From positions 1 through 64,000 of the forward strand of contig NOKP01000026.1 of NCBI GenBank assembly GCA_002682825.1: a stretch of 64,000 bases of DNA, in the 5' to 3' direction. This document shows positions 1 to 12,005 of the stretch, piece by piece; within the stretch, counting starts at the first letter, position 1; each line of letters starts with the position of its first letter. Under the pieces are notes generated by a model. It had not been told where the DNA came from and ran no database searches. It worked only from the letters and a program-made list of their open reading frames with translations. This stretch comes from Neonectria sp. B-13. Its lineage: Eukaryota > Ascomycota > Sordariomycetes > Hypocreales > Nectriaceae. A program made the translations under genes and the position numbers.

Positions 1-22
1 CCCCCCCCCCCCCCCCCCCCCA
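1..22. repeat. poly-C run at the window edge
   Basis: Twenty-two consecutive C residues open the window, followed at once by ordinary mixed sequence. Such a run at the extreme end is most simply an assembly or sequencing artefact at a contig terminus. It is not a telomere repeat, which in filamentous ascomycetes is TTAGGG/CCCTAA. Confidence 0.7.
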
Positions 23-226
23 CTTTGACTGGTTGCGGTGCCTGCGCCGGCTCGTCGGCCCCTCCACCATCCCTGCTGTGCGAGAGGCCGATTTGTGAGG
101 CATGGCACATGAGCATGAGCATGAAGCCAAACCGAGCGAGGATAATCAATCGTGATGACAATTGTTCCTGCGATTGAGCGAAAGGGTAACCAAAAGTGAA
201 CAAAAGCACTAACCGCGATTTCTTAG
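23..226. other. leader or intron sequence before the sulfite reductase gene
   Basis: About 200 bases with no open frame matching the N-terminus of sulfite reductase beta. A 3' splice site fits at its end: an in-frame TAG at 224-226 forms a TTCTTAG acceptor, with a CTAAC branch-like motif about 15 bases earlier. The first coding exon was not found and may lie beyond the window edge. Confidence 0.5.
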
Positions 227-3200
227 ATCCTCCCAGTCCGACACAATGCCGATCCTCTGCTCTCAGCCTTCACACCAATCCGCGCCGGCAAGCTCGTCTC
301 CGTCACCACCACATCCACCATCCTCCTACCCTCCGTCTCCCACCTCTATAAGCTGGCGAACTACCCCCTAGTCCTCCACGTCTCCCTCCAGCCCCGCACA
401 TTCGCCGACTACTCCGTCATCACCGCCATTCGCAACTCAGGATGGACCTTCGTTCAGTCCGAGACCCTCCAGGAGGCCCAGGACATGGCCCTGACTGCCC
501 ATGCCCTCGCCATCCGCACCGGCAAGGGTGTCATTCACTTCTTCGCCCCCTCCACCTCCGCCAATGACAAGCCCATCGCTACTGAGGACGCAGCTGTCAT
601 TCGTGACGTTCTCGACATTGAGAGCGTCCGCCGATTCCAGGCCGGCGCCGGTACTAACTCGGCCTTGGGCATCTACGCCGACGACGGTCATATCGCCGTC
701 TCCTCGGACCACGACGTTCCCGTGAACGCGACTTCCGGAAAGGTCGACCCCCTCGCTGTCCCGGCGAGTACCAGCGCTTCCAAGGCTCCCTCCACCGGAA
801 CTTCTGTCAAGTCCAGCCAAGACAGCGCCTCCAGCACTCCCGCGGCACCCTCATCTGTCGCCACCACCGTCGAGACCGCCCCTCCCCAGGTCAGCTCCGA
901 GGATGTGTACAAGTGCGCCGCGCGCATTTGGGGTCAGATCAAGACTGCCCTCGGTCGATCATACAGCGCCTTCGAATACTCCGGCCCCCCCAATGCCGAG
1001 AACTGCCTTTTCATCTTCGGTTCCGATGCTGGCACCTTCGCTGAGGCCATTGATAATGCTCGCCCAGATGAGATCTTCGCAAACACCGCCATCCTTACCC
1101 CGCGACTCTACCGACCCTGGATTGGCTCCAAGCTTGTTGATGCCATTCCTAAGTCGATTAAGAGAATCGCTGTTCTGGAGCAGATCCACCGCAAGACCAC
1201 CAAGTGGGGACCTCTCCTCATTGATGTGCTGACCTCCGTCCGGAGCGGACCCGGCGGTGTCGAGACCATTGTCGGTCACCAACTCGGTTACATTGCTTCG
1301 GATGTCGTAACCCAGGCTCTCCGTGGTGTTCTCCAGAACCTCACGGCTGAGAAGCCTATCCAGAACCTCGAAGTCGGCAAGAAGGGCGCTTACAAGGAGC
1401 CCACTGGCTACGATCTGGAATCTTCCAAGTTGGAGACTGCCTACACCAAGATCCTCGATCAGCTGTTCGGCGACCGTACATATGTCGCCAACGCCATCAA
1501 GTCTTCGACGACTGGTCTCTCGGCCACCGTCGCTTCTAGCCCAGAGTTTGGTTTCGGCTCGCTGCTGGCTCGCAAGGAGCGCCGAAACCAGTTCGTCGCT
1601 GAGGTCAAGGAGGCTGCTACCAACGGCAACTTCACTACCGATGCCCCCAAGAGCTGGCTGGCTCGATGGGCCGTGAACGCCGATGATGCCACCAAGTCGA
1701 CCGAGATCGCTGACGACGTCATCTCCCGCCTCAAGACCGATGGCTCTACCACCGCGGCAAAGCTCTTGACCGCCAAGGGTCTGTTCCGCAAGGAGTCGCT
1801 ATGGCTGACTGGCTCTGATGCTTGGGCCTATGACCTCGGCAACTCCGGTGTCCACCACGTTCTAGCCTCTGGCGAGAATATCAACATGCTCATCATCGAC
1901 TCGACCCCCTACTCGGAGAGGGCTAGTGCTGATGCCAACCGGAGGAAGAAGGATATCGGTCTGTACGCCATGAACTTCGGAAACGTCTATGTCGCTTCCA
2001 CTGCTGTCTACAGCTCCTACACCCAGGTGCTGCAGGCCATGCTTGAGGCCGACAAATTCGAAGGTCCCTCGGTTGTCTTGGCTTATCTGCCCTACTTCGG
2101 CGAGACTGACTCCGCCCTGACTGTTCTCCAGGAGACCAAGAAGGCGGTCGACACTGGCTACTGGCCCCTGTACCGATGGAACCCAGAGAACGAGAAGAAG
2201 GGAGAGCCCAACTTCTCGCTCGACTCTGAGCTGATCAAGCAGGAGCTTAAGAAGTTCTTGGCCCGAGACAACCAACTCACCCAGCTCATGAACAAGGAGC
2301 CCAAGTTTGCCGCCGCCGTGGCCCAGGACTTTGGTACTGAGGTGCGAGCTCAACAGAAGCGCAAGGCCAAGGACGCCTACAACCAGCTCCTGGAGGGTCT
2401 TCTAGGTGCCCCCCTCACCATTCTCTACGCCTCTGACAACGGTAACGCCGGTACCCTGGCGAAGCGACTCGCTAACCGCGGCCGTGCTCGTGGCCTGAAG
2501 ACATCTGTCTTAGCTATGGAGGACTACCCTCTTGAGGATCTTCCTACGGAAGAGAACATCGTCTTCCTTTCCTCCACAGCTGGTCAGGGTGAATTCCCCC
2601 AGAATGGTCTGCCCTTCTGGGACGCCATCAAGGACAACACCGACCTCGATCTGGCCACCGTCAACTACTCCATCTTCGGTCTCGGCGACAGCCACTACTG
2701 GCCGCGCAAGGAGGACAGGATATACTACAACAAGCCCGCCAAGGATCTCGACCGCGTGCTGACCAACCTCGGCGCCAAGCACCTGGCTGACGTTGGCCTC
2801 GGTGATGACCAGGATCCTGATGGTTTCCAGACCGGATACTCGGATTGGGAGCCCAAGATCTGGCAGGCTCTCGGTGTCGACAAGGTCGATGGCCTCCCTG
2901 ATGAGCCCCCACCAATTACCAACGAGGACATCAAGTCGGCATCCAACTTCCTCCGTGGTACCATTTTGGAGGGTCTGAGGGATACCTCTACCGGTGCCAT
3001 ATCCGCGTCTGACCAGCAGCTCACCAAGTTCCATGGCACCTACATGCAGGATGACCGCGATGTCCGAGATGAGCGCAAGGCCCAGGGTCTCGAGCCTGCC
3101 TACTCCTTCATGATTCGATGCCGACTACCCGGCGGCGTCTCTACCCCGAAGCAGTGGGTCCAGATGGATGACATCGCGAACGAGCTTGGCAACGAGACCA

Positions 3201-4696
3201 TGAAGCTCACCACCCGACAGACCTTCCAGTTCCACGGTGTTATCAAGAGCAAGCTCAAGCCTGCCATGCAGGCCATCAACCGATCTCTAATGGACACCCT
3301 CGCTGCCTGCGGTGACGTGAACCGAAACGTCATGTGCAGCTCTCTCCCGACCGAGGCCAAGTACCAACAACAGGTCCACTCCTACTCGAAGATCATCAGC
3401 GAGCACCTGCTTCCCTCCACTAACGCCTATCACGAGATCTGGCTGACTGATGAAAATGAGGAGAAGGTTCAAGTTGCTGGTGATGCTATCCAAGACTTTG
3501 AGCCTCTCTACGGCCCTACCTACTTGCCTCGAAAGTTCAAGATCACCATCGCCATCCCACCTCACAACGACACCGATGTGTACGCTCACGATGTTGGTTT
3601 GATCGCCATCAAGGGAGAGGACGGCACCCTGGCTGGTTTCAACGTTCTCGCTGGCGGTGGTATGGGTACCACTCACAACAACAAGAAGACTTACCCCCAG
3701 ACTGGCCGAATGCTTGGTTACTCCAAGGCTGAGGACATTCACCTTGTCTGTGAGAAGATCATGCTTGTTCAGCGTGATAATGGTGACCGAAAGAACCGCA
3801 AGCACGCCCGTCTCAAGTACACCATCGATGACATGACTGTCGAGGTCTTCAAGAACAAGGTCGAGGAGCTGTGGGGCAAGAAGTTCGAGCAGGAGCGGCC
3901 TTTCGAGTTCAAGAGCAACGTCGACACCTTTGGCTGGGTGAAGGACGAGACTGGTCTCAACCACTTCACTTTCTTTATTGAGAATGGTCGTATTGAGGAC
4001 ACCGCCGACTTCCAGATGAAGACTGGTCTGCGCGAGATCGCTAAGGTCCACAAGGGCGAGTTCCGTCTCACCGGAAACCAGCATCTCATTTTGAGCAACG
4101 TTGCCGATGAGGACCTCCCCGCTATGAAGGAGTTGATGAAGAAGTACAAGCTCGACAACTACCAGTTCTCGGGTCTCCGTCTCAGCTCGTCGGCCTGTGT
4201 TGCTTTCCCTACCTGTGGTCTTGCCATGGCCGAGTCAGAGCGATACCTACCCGTACTCATCACCAAGCTCGAGGGATGCATTGAAGAGAGCGGCCTGCGC
4301 CAGGACTCTATCGTCATGCGCATGACTGGTTGCCCCAACGGCTGCGCTCGTCCCTGGCTGGCCGAGGTGGCCTTCGTTGGTAAAGCGTTTGGCGCATACA
4401 ACATGTACCTGGGTGGCGGCTACCACGGCCAGCGTCTGAACAAGCTGTACCGCCAGAGCATTAAGGAGGAAGAGATCCTCGAGACTATGAAGTCTTTGCT
4501 GAAGCGGTACGCCCTGGAGCGTGAGGAGGGCGAGCGCTTCGGTGATTTCTGCATCCGGGCTGGTATCATCACTGCCACCACGGACGGCCGCAACTTCCAC
4601 GACAACGTAAGTCCCTGATCGAGCGCTCTTCTTCTTTACTCATGCAAATGCTAACTCGTATTTTAGATCCCCGATGACGAGGAGGATGAGGAATAA
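227..4696 (+). CDS. MET5: sulfite reductase [NADPH] beta (hemoprotein) subunit, 5' end missing
   Basis: Reduces sulfite to sulfide with the flavoprotein alpha subunit in cytosolic sulfate assimilation. Exons: 227-4606 and 4667-4696; the 60-nt intron has GTAAGT, GCTAAC and TTTTAG and adds the acidic tail IPDDEEDEE. Coding homology continues upstream of the first ATG at 485 back to about 227 (DPLLSAFTPIRAGKLVSVTT), so 485 is not the true start and at least one 5' exon is missing. From 227 the product is about 1469 residues. Order: pyruvate-ferredoxin-oxidoreductase-like N-terminus; flavodoxin-like domain from about codon 730 (ILYASDNGNAGTLA, FLSSTAGQGEFP); two sulfite/nitrite reductase ferredoxin-like and siroheme domains. 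The 4Fe-4S/siroheme cysteines are present as CVAFPTC and CPNGC. It lies tail-to-tail with the chitin synthase. Family assignment is secure; the missing exon is the open point. Confidence 0.95.
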
Positions 4697-5312
4697 ATTA
4701 TGACGATGATTGGACGAGTTGGATAACCAAAACCAAAATGAAGGAGGGAGAATTGGGCGTCTTGTTATGAGATTGGCATATTTGTGCATACCTTTGTGAT
4801 TTACTTGGCCAGGCGCACTGGTTGGAACGCATCCATTCCCATGTAGGAATATCTATCATAAGAAGTCTTTTGCATACAATACATTTCGATCACAACACGC
4901 TGGCTGTGTCTGCGTTCTGTAAATCCATCTTGTACTAATACATATGTGCTCGCATTGAGAAATTGCGCCGAGCTTCAAAGTTGCATACGCAAATGAAACC
5001 CGGGAGTAGTACATTAGATAGGGTATAAAACATCCGTTTATTTGTGTGACCTGGCTCCAAAACACCGTACTATCAACAAGACATGCAAAACCCCAGATGC
5101 CAATTCCTTCATGGCGGGCACCAAACATTTCCGACATCGAATTCCGTACATCATCACACACAAACAACAAGCAAGCCATTAAGCCCGCACTTTGATTCCC
5201 GCAACATGAGTGCAAATCCTGGCCCTCAAACCCCATGCCAAATGACGAATCGGTGTACCCAACGCCCGCAGAACCCGCAAGTCAAGACAAAACGAAGCAT
5301 CAAGTGATAGCT
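4697..5312. other. convergent 3' intergenic region
   Basis: 616 bases between the stop codons of two convergent genes, AT-richer than its flanks, as expected for two facing 3' UTRs. Open frames here are short and start inside low-information sequence. No RNA gene or repeat seen. Confidence 0.6.
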
Positions 5313-8300
5313 TTAGCTCTTTAGTGTGGTACCCACGCTGCTCATCTTCTCGCTGACTCGATCACTGACGCTGCCCCACCACCTGGGCGCCTTGAGGGTC
5401 ATGCGGACGCGGCCCTCTACAATCATGTTGATGACGTTGAGGATGGCGAAGGTCGTTGATCCGATGGCGCGGAAGACGGCGAGAGAGGCGACACTCCAGA
5501 GGATGAATCGGAGGTAGAAGTTGTCACCGATGCCCTTGCTGCTATAAATCTCAGAGACGGCCATGCCGAGAATACCATTGCTGATCATCCATAGCAGCAC
5601 CATGTAGGTACGGACGCTCTTGTAGTAGTCTTCTTGTAGCTGAGCCTCGCTAATAGCGGGCTCAGGTACCTCAAGACGATCACGGAGGTTCCGCAGTGCT
5701 TCGTCGTAGCCGCTATCAATGTCGAGCTGCTCGCTGGGCATGTCCAGTTCGACGGTCTGGCCCTTGCCCACGGCTCCACCCAGATCAGTCTTCATGACGT
5801 TGTCACCCTTGGTACCCCAGGTAACATCGTGGGTGTTGCAGAACGCGTAGACCTGCAGGGTGCAGATGTAACTAGGCAGGAGAAGGAAGTACTGCGCCGA
5901 AGATGTGATCATGTGCCATGGGTCCAGGTAAAGGATTGACATGGCGAAGTACATTCCGATAGTCGACATGATAGACACGATGAGGTTCGTAAAGACGTTA
6001 TTACCCATGCTTATATCTTTGTCATCCTTTGCTGTGAGTTGTCGAACGATGATGTAGATGGTTGCAAAAGTCGTGTAAACCATAATGATACCGTAGATGA
6101 TCATGCTTATTAGATATAACTTTTTGGCACCCTGTGGTCGATTTCCGAGTGATAGGATGAACTGTGTGGCTATCAAAAGCACACATGAGTAGCGCAGGAT
6201 GTGAAAGATGACACTTGCAATGTTGTGCCCGAATGGATCGATCTTTTTGTCGGTCAATCCGCCAGCAACGAAGTAAAAGGTCAGGTAGAAGTTAGCCAGG
6301 GAGAAGAAGGTGAACATGAGCTGGATGAACTGGTAGACGAATTCGATGTGCAGCAGCACCTTGCGCGCGATCGTGTGATCAGTCTGCCAGATCTGCTTGA
6401 AGTGGACAAGAGAGTAGACGGCGGCGAAGAAGGCACCGTTTAGCCATCTTCGTCGTTGGGAGATAAACTCAGGAACCGTGTCTTAAATTCGTTAGCAACG
6501 TATTCATTAGAGAGTAAAGGAACGGCGTTTCAACTTACCAGGCACATCAGTCTCACCGGTACATCCTTTGACGTACTTCAAGACCCATCTCTCGCTTCGT
6601 TTGGCAACCAACTCCCAGCAAAGAATACGGTCCTCGGCAAGATACATGTTGGCGGTGAAGACATCGGCGTGTTGTCCATGGAGCGTCTCACCCTTGAAGT
6701 ATTGGCTCAGAGGTCCATGTCCGGTCTCGTCGTTCTGCAGTGCGTGGAATCGATATGCACTCAAAGCACCGGGAAGCACGGTAATGTAGCCAAAGACAGA
6801 CTCAAGGGGCTTGTCGAGAATGTTGGACATTTTGTACTCAAAATTCTGAGACGCGACCAAGGGGTTGAGGAGGTTGATACCGAACTTGCCCTTCATGGCT
6901 TTGATCTCTCCGCAGGCGCCCGCAACGTTTGAATCGGTATCAAAGGCCTTCCACAAGTGATAGAGAGAGTTCCCGCCAGGCCGGGTGCCAACGTCCAGCA
7001 AGATGCATACGTTGGGGTTGAGAGCCTGGCCAAAGGCGTTGAAGAACCATCGGTGTGAGTTGAGCTTTCGCTGGTTCTTCTCTTTCAGGCAGAAAATCAT
7101 CTGGCAGGGGACGATGCCCTTCTCGGCTCCCTTGAACTTCAGGTCGGCATCGAGAGAGACTTGGGTGGTGTACTCGTAGACGTGGGCCTGGACAGCACGG
7201 TTGTTGACGTAGTTCTTGGCGATGCCGTCTTGATAGACACCCATTGCGGCGAGGGCATCGAGGGTACGAGGATGGATCTTTTCACGACCATCGGAGACGA
7301 TACAGACAACAATCTTCTGCCATCCAGTCTCGCCCCATGTTCGTGAGCGGGTGCGGGAGCAGAAGTGAGAGATGTTTTTCATGACGGCGTACATAGTGCG
7401 TGTAAAGCCAATTTCGTCTTCGTTGTACATGGTAATACAGATGAACAGCTCCGTCTCGCGAGTGGTTCGACCAATGGACTGACGTAGCTTGTATCCTTTG
7501 TCGACGAAGTCATCGGGGTCGCAAGTCACAGCTGTGTATCTCATGTGGGTAAACTCGACCTCGTTGCGTCGGGGCAGGAAACTGTAGAGAATCGTGGGAA
7601 TTTTGCACTCCAACACGAGCTCACCATTGATGAGTTGCACCTCCTTCTTCGACATCTGGGGTGCACGAACACCTCGTCGCTCCTGAGCTCCGTCGGGGGC
7701 TGGCCCATAGAGGTCTTCCTTGTCATTGTCATAGTACTCGGGCTCCTGATTTAGCGTCTCCTGGGAGTCGGTCGAGACGTACGAACCACGGGGCATTGGT
7801 TGAGGTCGTGCTTGGCTAAGGTCGGATTCAGGGCCGAAGACGTCGTCATCCATATCACTTAGGGGGATGGACACTGTCGCATCGTCTGCGAAAGCCTGTG
7901 AGTTGCGGGGTGGCCCTGAGAAGAGTGGCGCAGGGGGTAGCGGCCGTCGCGGGCTTCCGCCATATCTGGAAGACGGTGTTCCCGGTCTGGGGCTACCATC
8001 GAGGTCGGCGGGCTCGTACGATATGTTTGTTGGAGGTGGCCTAGAGAGATCGGGCTTGGAAAGATCGGACCTGGAAAGATCGGACCTGGAAAGATCGGAC
8101 CTGGAGAGATCGGTCCTGGAGAGATCGGACCTGGAGAGATCGGTCCTGGAGAGATCGGACCTGGAGAGATCGGTCCTGGAGAGATCGGACCTGGAGAGAT
8201 CGGACCTCGTGAGATCGGACCTCGTGAAGTCGGACCTTGTGAAGTCGGACAATCGCGATGACGGTGTCCATGGTCGTTGGGGTGAGCCGCCGTCCCGACC

Positions 8301-9107
8301 GGCGAAGGGGACGTATGTAGAGTCGGGAGGTCCCATGCGGGGAATATCGTCGAGTATGGAACTAGATCTCGAATGAGAGGAGATGACGCTGGGCTGGTAT
8401 TTCAAGTTTCGTCTCGGTGTGCGGATTCTAGCGGAGGATGGATGTGAGTTGTTGGTCTTCCCATGTGATAGTGGGAGCTTTGGTGGCACGGGAGGGTAAT
8501 AGTTCAAGCCATGCTGCTGGCCGTGCTGCGAACACCTGTCGCTGGCACCCTCCGGAATTGGTGGTAGATCACGGCCCATGTTTATAAAGGCGACGTCGCT
8601 GGCTGGCTTATAGTCTTGGTCCTGCAACTTTGCAGGTGGAGAACTATATATGCGCTTGCTGGGCAGTATGGACGGGGAATTGGCGATTGAGAGGGTGATG
8701 CCCGGCGGGAGGGAAGACAGAACTGCTGCTTCCTCGCCTTGCTTCTTCTCCAAACTATCGGTGTGATCTGGTTGTGGGATATCCGCCGTTTTGCCTACAG
8801 CACCTGTATTTCGAGGCGCGTTGCAAGAAGGAAGAGACACAGAAGAAGCGGGTGGAGGAATCAAGATTGGTGGTTTGAGAGGGAAAGAGAGGGACTTGGG
8901 AGAAACCGAAGGGAACGGAATAGAGAACAGAGATGGTGATGGGAATGAGGGTGCTACATACGTGTGAACATCATAGGGCTCTTCGACAGACGTCAACAGT
9001 CTCACGGCGGCTGCATTCTGGCCGGTGGGCGTGTGATGGAGCTCGTCTTCGTCGTACGGGGGCAGGCTGTAATCCGGCGGCCGCAAGGGCGTGTGCTGCC
9101 CGTCCAT
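5313..9107 (-). CDS. class III chitin synthase with long repeat-bearing N-terminus
   Basis: Plasma-membrane glycosyltransferase polymerising UDP-GlcNAc into wall chitin. Exons on the minus strand: 9107-6539 and 6481-5313; the 57-nt intron (GTAAGT donor) splits the Asp codon in GETDVPD. Joined length 1245 aa. Class III is indicated by the conserved entry to the catalytic region ([19 protein letters not shown]) and by the downstream [35 protein letters not shown] and YMLAEDRIL-type blocks. The hallmark QRRRW (residues about 865-869) lies just after the intron. At least six C-terminal membrane segments follow. Residues 1-480 are low-complexity and Pro/Ser-rich, with a pentapeptide repeat (RSDLS). 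Class III enzymes are usually near 900 aa, so this extension is long. Part may be an unrecognised intron: GTATGT at 8961-8956 follows the conserved start and leads into pyrimidine-rich sequence. Confidence 0.93.
8041..8252 (-). repeat. 15-bp coding minisatellite encoding [10 protein letters not shown] pentapeptides
   Basis: About 14 tandem 15-bp units inside the chitin synthase reading frame. On the minus strand they read [10 protein letters not shown], then RSDLS alternating with RTDLS, ending in KPDLS. The plus strand shows GGAGAGATCGGACCT/GGAGAGATCGGTCCT units. The Ser/Thr alternation makes a 30-bp higher-order unit repeated three times, which points to recent unit duplication. The unit length keeps the frame, so copy changes would only lengthen or shorten the N-terminal region. 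Confidence 0.9.
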
Positions 9108-10658
9108 GGCGGTTGACTCGGACGCTGGAATGTGTCTTCGGGTAGGCGCAAGCGACAGGAGATTTGCGATGGAGGCTGCGAAGCGACTGAGTGGTGTTTG
9201 CGACGACTTGTGCCGCTGTCGCGGGGGAGGAGAAGGAGAAGGACCGACGAATCGCCTGCGGATGTGACAATGCGAGAGGGTGTTGACAGTGGAAGGTCTC
9301 CGGGGAGAGGATGGCGGGCCGAAGAGAGCTGCTCTTCAAGATTGATGCTTTGGGTTGTTGGTTGGTGATGGTGTGAGGAGCCGAATATGGAGTCGTTGGA
9401 CTATATTTTGAACCAGGTGAGGCAAGTACGCGGAGTGGTAGGCACTTTCCACAACGTCGTTGGCGGTGGGGGGGAGGTAGCTTCTCTCCCGGGGAGGAGC
9501 TTGGAGCCAAACAAAGAGATTACGTATGACCGTTGACCCGGCAACAACCGCTTTTGGGTGCGTTGCAGTCTCACAGCCTCGCATCGAGCGTCAAATATCG
9601 AAATTTGCAAGGGTCATATGTGCCACCGTGTTTGCTGGATGGCTGTAACTGGCTGGTTTCTTCGCGGTGAGGGAATGCTGCATCCATTGTGTTGGCATCT
9701 TCAGCGTTGTCTTGCTCACCTGGGTAAGTGGCGGTCGTTGGTGTGGATATCTGTCTCAATTGGCATGTAGCAACAAGAACGAATACGTGCTACCCTGACT
9801 ACCCTAGACTCCGGATGCACGGGATGGAGGATTCTTGTACGAAATACGAGCAGCAGACAGACGTCTCCGTGTTGTCTAGTAATCAGGGGAAATTGTTTTC
9901 TGTTGTGGTTACTGCTGGAGATCCATGTTTGGGAAGATGGGAAGGGAGCGCATTGCATTGAGAGGTAATAAATAGCTACGTCACAAAACCATTCATCCTC
10001 TGTCGATTGGATGGGTCGAAATGGTTATCAAGCGAATAGTCTATCTACTATGTATTCGTAAATAATCACTTATTGGAACTACTCAAGTCCAGCCCGAGGC
10101 AGCTAAAAGTTCTCGTTCTTCGCTGCTTGTCGAACACCTAGGTAACGACCGGATTGATCGGAAGCACATCAAACAAGGTCTTGAAACGGAGAGAGCCAGT
10201 TAATTACCTACTGTACATAGACTAGTAGGTCTCCATAGCTACCAAGGCACCGAGTTAGTGATAATTCTCCGATCAGGGGCCAGGTTGAGCAGAGTGACAA
10301 ACGACAGAGCTGAGTGACAAATGACAGGGGTTTCCTTGAACGACGCCCCAACCGGGCGCACGCGGAAGAGACGACATTCAGAGAGGGGCTCAGCCACGAT
10401 GCGACCGCAGTTAGGCGGAATGGAAGCCATCAGCTGCGCCGATCAGCGATGAAGTTGATGATTGAAAAAGACGACCGGTCTCATGTATCATGGACAGAAC
10501 TCAGATCACCTTAATATCCCCAGGACTGCCCGCGAGCCCAGCTCTCAGTATCGACCGCGACAGAGCATCACGCCACCACCTATTTCTGAGGAGCTGAATC
10601 TCGGCGCGCCGACTTAGGATCCTGAGCTGGTGACACTCGACTTGAGGCTGATGTAACC
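9108..10658. other. divergent promoter region between chitin synthase and Cys-rich gene
   Basis: 1.55 kb between two divergently read genes. It should hold both promoters and 5' UTRs. The part next to the chitin synthase (9130-9580) is GC-rich with several short overlapping frames and no recognisable protein. The middle (9960-10260) is more AT-rich. No tRNA, transposon or extended repeat seen. Confidence 0.5.
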
Positions 10659-12005
10659 ATGGAAAAAGCTACAGTCGTCTGCAAAGCTTGTACCGAGAAT
10701 AAGGGTGTAAACTGGACCGGCGGGCGCTTCATAACAGGGTCAGCCATCACCCGCGCCAAGGACGGACACTCTTACTGCGCTCGCCATCGATGCTCCGACC
10801 GCGGCTGCCTTGAGCCTCGTAACAACTTGTCGTGGCATTGCTGCGACCACAAGGCCAAAGCCTTCAAGACAGGTGCTCAGTCCAAGGCTGCACCCAGCCC
10901 GACGGGCAACGACCCTCCCAAGCCTAAGCAATGGGCATGCCATATCTGCACCAGCCTCTTTACAGACCTGGACAATATCATCTCCCCAGACGGCCTGGCA
11001 TATTGCTCACGACACCGATGCAAACACCCCGGCTGCCTTAAGGCCAGGGAGAAGAACCCGGGCCCCCCCAACGCCAAATGGCTCAGATGGGCGACGAGTG
11101 ATATGCAAACGTACAACGAGACCTGCCACGAGCACATGACGTCCAACGCAACGCCGTCCAAGCCGACGCCGTCCAAGTCCCGGCGTTGCGGAACCTGTGG
11201 GTGTACTTTCGCAGATACGGAAAGCACGGAACCCATTCACGGGTCCTATTGCTCCCGGCACCGATGCACTCAACCTGGCTGTGTCAGCCATCGGGAGGTA
11301 GATAGTCGTGGAATCGGCTGGGTCTGTATCAGGCACAAGCTCTTGAGCGAGTTGCCATCGCGGCCCCTGTCCCACAAGTCATCCCCGCGAAAGACAAAAC
11401 TACCGCCATCAACGACGCAGGATCCTCTCAATAATAAACGACCCTGCCAAGCGTGCTTCAGCCGCAAAATTGACAATGGAACGTACAATGCGTGCAGTCG
11501 ACATCGATGCATCCAGCCTGGATGCACAGAGTCAAGAGCTGATCTCTGGGTTTGCAAGGCTCATCAACAGTCGAAACCCATTGAGGAAATAACCGGTATT
11601 CCCACAAAGGGGACTGCTGCTCTAGCCAATACTCCTCCTCCTCCCCCTCCCCCAACGAAGAAGAGGCATTCTCGTTTGCAGTCATTGCTCAACTGGAAGT
11701 CCCGTTTACAGAGCCGCAAGGACGACCATGCTGCCATAGTCTTGGAGACACCTCCAATACTTACTGAAACCAAAGCGGAGGAGCCTTCAATCCAAAAACC
11801 CACTACAACTTCATCAATTCCCACACAGGAACCTCCCACGCCACCTGGAATCGAGCAGCCCGAAGTGGGTTGGCATCAGTGCCATGCTCCAGCATGTCAG
11901 GACCGTGTTCTTAGTGAAGAGGTCTGGGTATGCCAGAAGCATCTAGACCAGGGACATTATGACCCCGATGACCCGCCGGGTTTTGTGGACTGTCCTGCTC
12001 GATAA
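10659..12005 (+). CDS. Cys/His-array protein with four complete putative zinc-binding repeats
   Basis: I do not recognise the family. The 448-aa intronless product contains four copies of one module, each with eight regularly placed ligands: C-x2-C, then C-x2-H-x-C-x4-C in a [Y/A]C[A/S]RHRCxxxGC core, then a closing C..H often preceded by W. Modules lie at residues 8-64, 94-159, 177-226 and 263-302. A half module (H406, C408, C413, C425, H428) closes the protein. Eight ligands per module would suit two zinc ions, perhaps cross-braced like RING or B-box domains; that is inference. Between modules 4 and 5 lie a polyproline stretch (about 325-332) and a basic patch (KKRHSRLQSLLNWKSRLQ). There is no signal peptide or membrane segment, so an intracellular protein is likely. 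Confidence 0.75.
   Translation: MEKATVVCKACTENKGVNWTGGRFITGSAITRAKDGHSYCARHRCSDRGCLEPRNNLSWHCCDHKAKAFKTGAQSKAAPSPTGNDPPKPKQWACHICTSLFTDLDNIISPDGLAYCSRHRCKHPGCLKAREKNPGPPNAKWLRWATSDMQTYNETCHEHMTSNATPSKPTPSKSRRCGTCGCTFADTESTEPIHGSYCSRHRCTQPGCVSHREVDSRGIGWVCIRHKLLSELPSRPLSHKSSPRKTKLPPSTTQDPLNNKRPCQACFSRKIDNGTYNACSRHRCIQPGCTESRADLWVCKAHQQSKPIEEITGIPTKGTAALANTPPPPPPPTKKRHSRLQSLLNWKSRLQSRKDDHAAIVLETPPILTETKAEEPSIQKPTTTSSIPTQEPPTPPGIEQPEVGWHQCHAPACQDRVLSEEVWVCQKHLDQGHYDPDDPPGFVDCPAR

Noticed and set aside
3287..4084. 265-codon antisense frame in sulfite reductase
   Set aside because: Mirrors the codon bias of the strong sense gene; no motif of its own.
8041..8252. CRISPR-like array
   Set aside because: Units are contiguous 15-mers without spacers, inside a coding frame of a eukaryote.
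7867..8376. 169-codon plus-strand frame with LERSD repeats
   Set aside because: It is the minisatellite read on the wrong strand; the chitin synthase frame explains it.
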